From contig NC_134705.1 in NCBI RefSeq assembly GCF_043290135.1, positions 95,249,239 through 95,313,238 of the forward strand: a DNA stretch of 64,000 bases, written 5' to 3'. The notes beneath the pieces were generated by a model that did no database searches, had not been told where the DNA came from, and worked only from the letters and a program-made list of their open reading frames with translations. The position numbers were made by a program, and so were the translations under genes. The first letter of the stretch is position 1; each line of letters starts with the position of its first letter. The DNA comes from Rhipicephalus microplus. Its lineage: Eukaryota > Arthropoda > Arachnida > Ixodida > Ixodidae. Positions 56,363-64,000 of this stretch are shown here, piece after piece.

Positions 56363-59300
56363 TCACTGTGTTGCGGGCAGCTCCCACGTGGGGACTGAGA
56401 TGCCAAGCTCCTCAGCCGCCTCGCGGGCTTGGTGGACCACCCACAGCTGATCTGCCAAGGACGAGCTGCGGATTGCCGCCTCCCTTATGGCAGAGGTGAT
56501 GTTCGATATATGAGCGAATTTGGTGCACTGCCAGAGCATGTGTTCTAATGAAGCTATTTCCCCACAATGTGGACAAAGATTACTTGGGTATAGGTCAGGG
56601 TACATAATGTGTAACATTTTCAAAGTAGGGTACATCCACGTTTGCAAAAGCCTTAATGTAAGTGCTTGGGGCCGGGTTAGATTTTTGTGAGGTGGAGGGA
56701 AAATCCTTCTAGACAGGTAGAAATGTTTAGTGAGCTCGTTATATGTTGTAAGAATTTCCCGGTTATCCCCTTCACCGGCAGAACGCATCCCCGGAAAGGC
56801 GCGTTTGGAAAGTTCTCGCGCCGCCTCGTGTGCTGCTTCATTGAGATTGGGAGGGGAATCGTTGATTTGCCCAAGGTGAGCTGGGAACCAACTCAGAAGA
56901 TGATGCGTTGTGTTCTTGCCTTGCAGTATTCTCAGCGTTTGTTCAGAGACCGTCCCCTTGGCGAACGCCCATAGTGCTGCCATAGAATCACTGTAGACGA
57001 CTTCAATGTTATCCATCTTGAGTGCTAAGGCGATGGCCACCTGTTCCGCAATGATTGGGTCTTTCGTCCTGACCGTCACCTAGTTGACGACATGGCCAGC
57101 CCCACCGACCACCACAGCCACAAACGCTTTCCCATTGGCGTAAAAACCCGCGTCAAAAAATACGACCCCTCGTTCCTCGTTTGAGACTTGACGAAGTATA
57201 GTCCTGGCCCTCGCTATTCTTCTTCCGACGTTGTGTTCTGAATGCATGTTTCTTGGTATAGGAGACACCGTGATATTCTCCCTGATATTGTCTGGGATAT
57301 CATTGTAATTGCGTCTGATTGCCATTGGGTGTTGGCGCAGCTCCTGCAGGATCATTCTCCCCGACCTTGTTTTAGATAACCTTGCAAACTGTGCTCTCTC
57401 TTGGGCTTCTGCTATTTCTTCGAGCGTGTGGTGTATGCCAAGCTCAAGCAGACGCTCGGTGCTGGTATGTATGGGTAGGCCCAGGACCTTCTTGATAACT
57501 TTCCTGAGGAGCACATTCAGTGTCTCGGACTATGCTCTTGACCAGTTGTGCATTGCTGCCTCGTACGTTAAGTGGCTTAGAACAAACGCATGCATCAACC
57601 TGATGAGGTTGTCTTCCTTGATCCCATTTTTTTGTTGGCCACTCTGCGTATGAGGCGCACCGCACTATCTGTTTTCCAAGTTAACTTGGCTTTAGATTTG
57701 CTGTTGGTACCACTAGACTCTATCAGCATGCCCAGGACTTTAATGGAGTCGACCCTCTTGATGGCATCCCCTTGATTTGTACGGAGGTGGATGTCTATCT
57801 GGTTTAACGGCTTCCATCCCCTGGGCTTCGGTCCCCGGCGTGCAATCCGATACAGTAAAAGTTCCGACTTACTCGAGGAGCACTTGAGCCCAGAAGGACG
57901 AAGGTACTCTTCTACGGTATCGATCGCCTCTTGCAGGGCGCTCTCAATCTGCCCCTCGCTTCCACCTGTGCACCAGAGGGTAATGTCATCTGCATAGATG
58001 TTGTGCTTCAACCCTTCAATGCTCGATAATTTCTTTGACAGTCCAATCATGGCAATGTTGAACAGCATTGGTGAAATCACTGCCCCTTGCGGCATGCCCC
58101 TTGCTTCTAGTTCGATTGCTGCGGTTTCGATATCTGCAATCTTCATCACGGCTTTCCGATCTGTAAGAAAGGACCATACGTAGTCATAGCAGGCTTTCCC
58201 CAGACCAAGCTTAGAAATTGCTTCGAGTATGAATGAGGTGTGGATGTGTTCCAACGCTTTTTTTAGATCTAGGCACAGAATGGCTCTCACGTCTCTTGTT
58301 TCATTGTCGATGACCTGGTGTTTGAAAAGCTTCATTGCATCTTGTGTGGATAGCCCTGCCCTGAATCCAACCATATTGTGTGTATATATGTCGTTATCTT
58401 CCAAGTACTTGTTTATCCTGTGCAGTATGGCATGTTCTGCAACCTTGCCGATACATGATGTCAAGGATATTGGCCTCATGTTGTCCAAGTTAGGGGGCTT
58501 TCCTGGCTTAGGAATAAGGATCGTCCTGGCCAGCTTCCACTGCTCTAGCACCCTGCCTTCTTTCCATGCTGCATTGATCATATCCTTCAGGGTTTCAATT
58601 GAATCGTCATCAAGGTTACGAAGGGCCTTGTTTGATATACCGTCCGGGCCAGGGGCCGACCTGCCGTTGAGATAATGCAAGGCTCTTCTGATCTCCTCGA
58701 TGTTAAAGTCTCCCTAAGACCGGGATTGGGCCTGCCCTGGTACTGTCTACTTGGTGGTGCCAGTCCTGTTTTGATTGGGAGGTACTTATGCACGAGCCGC
58801 TGCACAACTTGCTGTTCTGTAGTGCGCCCTAACTCTTTATGCAAAATTCGAGCGATAACATGCTTTTGATTTGTTTTAGTGGTGTTTTCGTTGAGGAGAT
58901 GCTTTAACATATTCCATGTCTTGCCATTGCGCATCTGACCATCAACGGAGTTGCAGATTTCGTCCCATTGCTGCCTGGATAGTGCGCGACAATGTTCCTC
59001 GACTAATCTGTTTACCTCAGCTATCTTCTTCCTCAGTCTTCGGTTCAGGCGCCGACCCTTCCAACGGTTCAGTAGTGCTTGCTTTGCCTCGAGAAGATGA
59101 GTGAGCCGGCTATTCATTCTTTCAACCAGAAAATCTGTGGTAATGGTGGAGGAGACGGATTTGATGTCATCTTTAATCTGTTTGACCCACTGCTCCAAGC
59201 CTTTGCTGTGGCCATCTTGTTCCCTTTCCATCCTTATCTTCCTGAACTTATCCCAGTCGGTGAAGTGGTATTTTCTCTGCTTTTTACGCTCCACGGAGAA

Positions 59301-59956
59301 GGTAGTGGCAAGAATGCAGTGGTCACTCCCTAGGTTTACAGCAAGGTTCATCCACTGGGCCTTCTTCCTGTTCCTTACAAATGTAAGGTCCGGGGCGGAA
59401 TCCCTGCAGCAAGATGTACCAAGCCTTGTTGGTAGGCTGGGGTCTGTGATTAGGGTGAGATCAAGTTCACTGGCACTTTGCCAAAGTTGATTTCCTTTCC
59501 CAGTGTTGTACTTGGAACCCCATGTATGATGAGGGGCGTTGAAATCACCTGCTATGACGAGTGGGCATTCCCCGGCGATATTAACGGCTTTCTTCAGAAC
59601 CATCTTGAACGCTTGCTTTTGTTCCTTTGGACTGCTGTATGTATTAAGAATAAAAATGCTCTTACGGTTGCTCGTGCCATGACGTGTTCCAACCGGCCTG
59701 CTTCTATCTTGAGGTCGTGGGTTACGTGTGTTAGTTTGTTGCATACGAAGATGCAGACTCCCCTCCCTTCAGTATCCCCTATTACAGGCCGGAATCCAGG
59801 CTACGTTGCTTGCGGTGAAAGGGTCTCTTGCAATTATATAATATGAGGCTTTTCTTGGCTGCTCCGGATATACTGCTGTAGGGCTGCCTTCTTTTTAAGG
59901 TAACCTCTACAGTTCCATTGCCAGATACGAAATGCTTCACGTAGCGCTGCCATCAT
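56363..59956 (-). pseudogene. LINE ORF2 (endonuclease-RT-RNase H)
   Basis: The start is ATG ATG at 59956-59951, which overlaps the end of ORF1 by 20 bases. It leads at once to the EEP opening IWQWNCRGY. Early nonsense codons (TAA near 59840, TAG near 59805) and a frameshift near 59670 follow. The frame from 59744 has GDFNAPHHTWG, APDLTFVRN and LGSDHCIL. RT (58680-57595): SAPGPDGI, LDLKKALEH (motif A), RGMPQGAVISP and IYADDITLW. RNase H: FFDAGFYANGK (about 57160), AEQVAIALAL, YSDSMAAL (about 56975) and PAHLGQ, interrupted by TAG 57080-57082. The zinc motif CPHCGEIASLEHMLWQC lies at about 56580-56530, and the stop is at 56363. Further frameshifts occur near 58680 and 57570. Confidence 0.88.
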
Positions 59957-61922
59957 GGTTATTACATGGATGGCCAGAGCCTGATGCTGCACCTGTTGAC
60001 AGGTTTGGTACCACTAGTATTGTAGGCCGAAGGGGTGAGTTGGATGCATGAGGAGGCCTTGCTGTATTGTGCAGATATGCTTCGACCTTTGTAAAGTGCA
60101 AAGTCATATGCTCTTCCAGTGCCGCCACGCTTGACTGTAGCCTACCCATCTGCTCGCTAAGATTGGCTACTAATTTGCTGAGCGTGTCAAAGACCTCTTT
60201 CATATCTGACATGGTGGTTTGGTTGGCTTGCGCGTGTTCTACCATGACTGCCCTCTTTTTTGTGGTTCTCGAGTCACCCACGTTTTCAGCCACAGGGACA
60301 TCAACTGGCTGAGGCATTGGCTGTGAAGATTGCGCGCTGGTTAGCTTAGTGCGAATAATTTTTATTTCCTTTAACTCTGCTGATAGCCTCTCATTCGATT
60401 TTGTAAGTCTCGCGTTTTCTTGCTCTAGCTGTGCAATTCTATCATGCTCTGGCAGCTTACCTGTCATCACCTCTGCCGCTCCGTTGCGCACTCGCTCAGC
60501 CCAGCTGCCCTTCGATGAAACAGCAGGAGTCCTCCCCGGGTGTGAAGCCGTGATCTCGAACTGAACGCCAGGCAGCTGGCCATTCGGGTGCCGCCCAGGC
60601 TGATCCCGACCCTGATGGTGACCTTGAGAGCTCGAGCGCCCCCGTGATTGGGAGCGGGCCTTGGGTCTAGAACCTCTTCTGGAACGCGACCTCCCCCTGG
60701 AGTGGGGCCGCCTTTCCTGTTCTTGTGTAGTCTGGATGATCTGAGTCCCGTAGGCTGGAATAAGCTGCTTGTCGTTGATGTCTGGACTCGACGTGATTGA
60801 TGCGTCCTGGGCTTCTGCGGCTGCTCGCGATCTTTCCCAACGTCTGCGTCTGACGACGTATGGCACTAAGAACCTGTTCTTGCACTCCTTGTCTGCCGTG
60901 GGATGGTGACCGTCGCACAGCCTGCATCTTGGATTGCACTGGTGCAAGCTATCTGGGTTCTTGATCTCGCAGCCTCTGCAGATGGTTTCAGCTGGGTTCG
61001 GACAGACGTCAGACCGATGTCCCAGCTTTCGACAGACGTAACATATATCTATGTTCTTGCGGTAAAGGGAGCACTGCAAAAGTAAAGGTCCATAACTCAC
61101 GAATCTGGGCACCTTGTGTCCTTCGAACGCTATGATAGTTGTCCCGGTGTCCTTGATTGTCTTGGCCTACAGTGCGAGCGGGTTGTTCGCGTTCACAATC
61201 TTTCGGGTCAAAATGTCCTGAGTATCGCTTACGGGGATCCCGCGAATCACTCCTTTACAAGTATCGTGGGGTGCCGTAGCGTATGCGCTAACCTCGAAAA
61301 CTTTGCCTCCAATGTCAATTTGCTTGACCTTGAGGTATCTTGAAGCTCTGTCTCGGTCTGGAGTACTTGCCACCAAAATGTTCTGCTGCGAGTTGGAACA
61401 GATGATGTCCTGCATGGCGTCCTCCTCTTTGATGCCGGCCGCCAGTACTATTGTGTCTGCCACGGCTCCAGTGCCAATTCTCGAGATATTTAATCCTCCA
61501 CGTGGTCGTAGCACAATTTTTCGGAAGTCCTTGGGTAGTGGCGGCATGCGTCTAGCTCGCACAATTGTATGCTTGGTATTATACCTACTACGACTGGCTT
61601 GAGCGTCTCCCGCAACGCCAGCTTTGGTTGAATCCTTGGCAGCAGGAACGCTAACCGCGGCTTGCTTATTCCTTGAGCGTCTCGTTTCGGCTTCCTTCCA
61701 ACCCATGTCTTCCGTGCAATCCTCTGGAGAGATGTCCTCTCCATCTACTTGGTATTCCATTCTCAGTTGCAGGTCCTGGGACGCGCAGAGCGTTGGGTCA
61801 CTTTGGCGCCGGGTCGGCGCATCGGCGACAATCGCCGCCTTGGTTGTTAGGCTTAAATCACCCTGTGGCGTTGCCGTGTAAAAATGCCCCCCAAAACGGT
61901 TTAAAAGTCTACTCACCAGCAC
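59937..61922 (-). pseudogene. LINE ORF1 (zinc-knuckle, coiled-coil protein)
   Basis: One frame of about 660 codons with a single TAG (61167-61169). No ATG occurs in the first ~50 codons; the first in-frame one opens MEYQVDGEDIS (about 61759). The N-terminal half includes an RRM-like region (KVFEVSAYATAPHDTCKGVI). Three zinc knuckles follow the TAG (CYVCRKLGHRSDVC, CRGC...C, CRLCDGHHPTADKEC; about 61060-60880). Then come an Arg/Ser-rich segment (RGRSRSRRGSRPKARS), a coiled coil (LEQENARLTKSNERLSAE) and a C-terminal helical part. ORF1 proteins of this type bind the element RNA. The stop at 59937-59939 overlaps the ORF2 start. Confidence 0.87.
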
Positions 61923-62083
61923 AAAGGTGGTATCTGCTGATTTCTTGAGAACTTAGGCACACGATGGAACTGAAACCTCGGCGACAGATTCGTGAATACC
62001 GCAGGAAAGCATTCTTGAAAGCAGGAGCCGATCTTCGCGCGTCCGCACTGGTCGGCACCTAGAGCGTCCTCCAGCGTCAGTAA

Positions 62084-63204
62084 GTGTGGCCAGCTTCTCC
62101 GTAGTGGTAGCAGAGAGGTCGGTGGTCGGGAGCACGCTACACGTCGGTTGTACTCGGTGCGTTGCGCTGGCCAGTGGGCCGACGGCATGGCGTTGACAGC
62201 GGTGGTGGCTTGCGGTGGAACTCGGGTGCGGCCTCTTGGCATGGGCGTGAATGAGGATCGTAGTGTCGGGCATCAGCAGCGTAGCTCTTCGTTTGCGGCT
62301 GAAGCTCCGGTGCTTCGAATGCTCCAAGCGACTGCTGAACTTCTTCGCGGACAGTGTCAGCGATCGAGTTCAATTGAGGCTGCGCTGATGGTAACAGCTT
62401 GCACTGCTCCCCCGAATGATCGCCCGGATAGTCTCGCGCAGGTCATCGGAGCAGAGTGGTTGCGTTTCTGCGTACTCTGGCGTAGAGCGGCGATTGAACT
62501 GTCGGGTGCTCATCTCCAGCGTCTTTTCAATCGTTGTTGCTTCGGAGATGAATGCCTCGACAGTGCACAGTTGGTTTCGCATCAGACCCGCGAACAGCTC
62601 CTGCTTTACTCCCCCCATGTGAAAGCGAACTTTTTTGTTTTCAGGCATATCGGGGTCAGCCTGTCAGACGAGTTTCTTCATCTCTTCCGCAAAGAGTGTC
62701 ACGTTTTCGTTTGAAAGCCGCGAACAGGTTTCCAGCAGCACGTCGGCTCTGTCCTTGCGGTAGACTCTCGTGAATGTAGCAAAGAACTTTGTGCGGAATG
62801 TTTCGCGTGTTTTCGAACCATGTATGAGTGGCATCTTTTAAGTCAAAGTACGCATGACGAAGCTTATCTTCGGTGGCCGGGGCCTTGAAAATGGCCACTC
62901 GGTCATATGCCACCAGCCAACTTTCCGGGTCTTCAAGCGCTGAACCGTGGAAGGTCGGCGGCTCCTTGGGATGCCAAAGCAGAATGAGTGCAGATGGCAC
63001 AGGGTCTGTCATTGTAGCTGCGGCCGTGGTCAGAGCCTTCGTCTGCCAGGTCTTTTCAGGTAGATGCCCGAACTCTGGTGGTAGACCTCGTTGCCTGCTG
63101 CTTGTTCGCTGCTCGGAGTTGTCATCAATGTCTTCATGACTGGCGCTGGCTTCATGGTCTGAGGGGGGCGTCTGGTACAAGGAAGGAGCAGCACCTCCAA
63201 CAGA
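62084..63204 (-). pseudogene. Gypsy gag, N-terminal part (5' of the LINE insertion)
   Basis: The first in-frame ATG is at 63010-63012 (MTDPVPSALILLW), followed by PPTFHGSALEDPESWL and DKLRHAYFDLKDATHTWFEN. The frame then breaks. The frame from 62648 continues with VRFHMGGVKQELFAGLMRN and a SEATTIEKTLEM segment. It ends in the first half of a zinc knuckle, CYHYGEAGH (about 62115-62085; second Cys is Tyr), where the LINE has inserted. Gag would form the particle shell and package RNA. Confidence 0.85.
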
Positions 63205-63237
63205 TGTCACGGGGTCGTGACATCTAGTGGAGGTGCT
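63190..63237. repeat. 48-bp palindrome at the LTR/gag-leader junction
   Basis: Arms 63190-63211 and 63216-63237 are 22 bp each and match at 20 positions, with a GGGT loop. It contains two head-to-head copies of the TGACATCTxxTGGAGGTGCT leader sequence. Confidence 0.9.
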
Positions 63238-63635
63238 CTCAAAGCCCTCGCTTTTATACTGGCAGGTGTGTCATTTCAGTACCTTCTGATTTCACCAGGA
63301 AATACTCTTCACAGCACTCAGCGCAGCCCACGCGGAAGGTTAGCGATCATTCCGTAAACATTCTGTGCAGGACCGAATGGTCCTGCTTAATCCAGAACTT
63401 ACACAGCCACCAGCGATATCGATGAAATTTTTCCTAGCGCACGTACATAGGCCGACGGGATTTACCGCTTGTTAGATTATTCAACGACTGTTCACGTCGG
63501 GGTTATCGATTTACTGCGTTAATCACTTTCCTGTTGTCTTCTCATTTCTCCGACGCACAAGTTCACCTAAATAAGAAATTTAGTTTCGAACACGCTAACT
63601 GGTGCCTTCGTTCAGGACATGACCCCGTGAAAACA
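63205..63635 (+). repeat. Gypsy-type LTR in plus orientation
   Basis: 431 bp from TGTCACGGGGTCGTGAC to GACATGACCCCGTGAAAACA. Its right half aligns with the reverse complement of 50938-51297: GCCGACGGGATTTACCGCTTGTTAG against GCCGACG...GGCTTGTTAG, then a shared CACAAGTT block and closing GTCATGACCCCGTGA. It is therefore oriented opposite to the gag beside it. The TATA position is degenerate. No target duplication was seen. Confidence 0.65.
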
Positions 63636-64000
63636 GCGTCTTAGAGCTGCAGTAGGACATTTTTGGCTATACGGCAGTTCTGGTTCAAGCAGGAAACTGC
63701 TTATTATACGAGGGCACAGAAGAAGTCTAAAATGACCCCACCCCACGTGTGAATTTTTGCGTGAAATGTTTGCCTGTCCGGTCTGTCCTTATTCATTCCG
63801 GTTCATCCACAAACAAAAACCCAGGTAAACTAATCCGAGCGGGTGATGACATGATGCTGTAGCGTCATCACAACACCCAAAAGTTGTGAAAAGTTATTAC
63901 TTTATTTTTTATTATTTTTATTTTTTTAGTGAAATCATCGGTCTTTTGAGGTGCCTCGCCTCCCCGTCTTGCGGTGATGGCCGTGGAGCATGCCAGAGGC
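63636..64000. other. No gene recognised
   Basis: A T/A-rich run occurs at about 63898-63930. No frame, domain or repeat is supported. Confidence 0.5.

Larger units (their letters stand above)
56322..62071 (-). mobile_element. Full-length LINE inserted in gypsy gag
   Basis: 5,750 bp between exact 12-bp repeats CAGCGTCAGTAA (56310-56321 and 62072-62083). It contains a 5' UTR of about 150 bp, ORF1, an overlapping ORF2, and a short 3' UTR with AATAAA (56338-56343). Domain content (zinc-knuckle ORF1; EEP endonuclease, RT and RNase H in ORF2) matches an RNase H-bearing LINE clade common in ticks. It differs clearly from the LINE at 12-17 kb. Broken by several stops and frameshifts, but the ends are complete. 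Confidence 0.92.

Noticed and set aside
60067..60564. Plus-strand frames over LINE ORF1
   Set aside because: Shadows of the minus-strand ORF1, which carries the zinc knuckles.
63205..63635. Simple 5' LTR of the minus-strand gypsy element
   Set aside because: Its right half matches the other LTR only in the opposite orientation.

Overview
The window looks like repeat-dense, intergenic or intronic nuclear DNA of a hard tick (Ixodidae), most likely a metastriate/Rhipicephalus-type species. The basis is a set of tRNA-headed SINEs that I recognise as the tick Ruka family, with perfect target duplications, plus two LINE types and Ty3/gypsy elements of the kind usually annotated as 'tick transposon'. 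I found no convincing host protein gene, rRNA gene or functional tRNA gene. Almost every long reading frame belongs to a transposable element, and nearly all are broken.

Layout. 1-0.6 kb: a tRNA-like repeat head, a hairpin and a (GATA)n tract with a terminal hairpin module. 2.7-4.0 kb: a 5'-truncated LINE (+). 4.2-5.5 kb: the 3' part of an RNase H-bearing LINE (-). 7-12 kb: SINE fragments and LINE 3' debris. 12.0-17.4 kb: a nearly complete but decayed I-type LINE (+). 19-22.3 kb: SINEs around a tandem array with a period near 147 bp. 24.5-27.5 kb: a ~1.5-kb dispersed repeat and a hAT transposase pseudogene split by a SINE. 32.2-39.0 kb: a second copy of the dispersed repeat split by a 5.35-kb LTR element that carries only gag and protease. 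39.1-40.5 kb: a microsatellite-bearing element, a 71-bp palindrome and an intact SINE.

40.8-48.5 kb is a nest: a short-LTR, gag-only element (+) interrupted by a 4.7-kb LTR element (-) whose integrase lies upstream of its RNase H remnant, the domain order of the Gmr1 group. 50.2-63.6 kb is a second nest: a decayed Ty3/gypsy element (-) whose gag zinc knuckle is interrupted by a full-length 5.75-kb LINE with a 12-bp target duplication, and whose integrase tail is interrupted by a ~1-kb element containing a tRNA-like segment.

The elements do not form a pathway. Their nesting gives a relative insertion history: the dispersed repeat before the gag-pro LTR element; the short-LTR element before the Gmr1-like element; the gypsy element before the LINE; the hAT remnant before its SINE. 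The observations most worth follow-up are the Gmr1-type domain order, the gag-only short-LTR element read in one frame through three TGA codons, the two families of elements with terminal hairpins and tetranucleotide microsatellites, and the palindromes at 39.9 and 63.2 kb.
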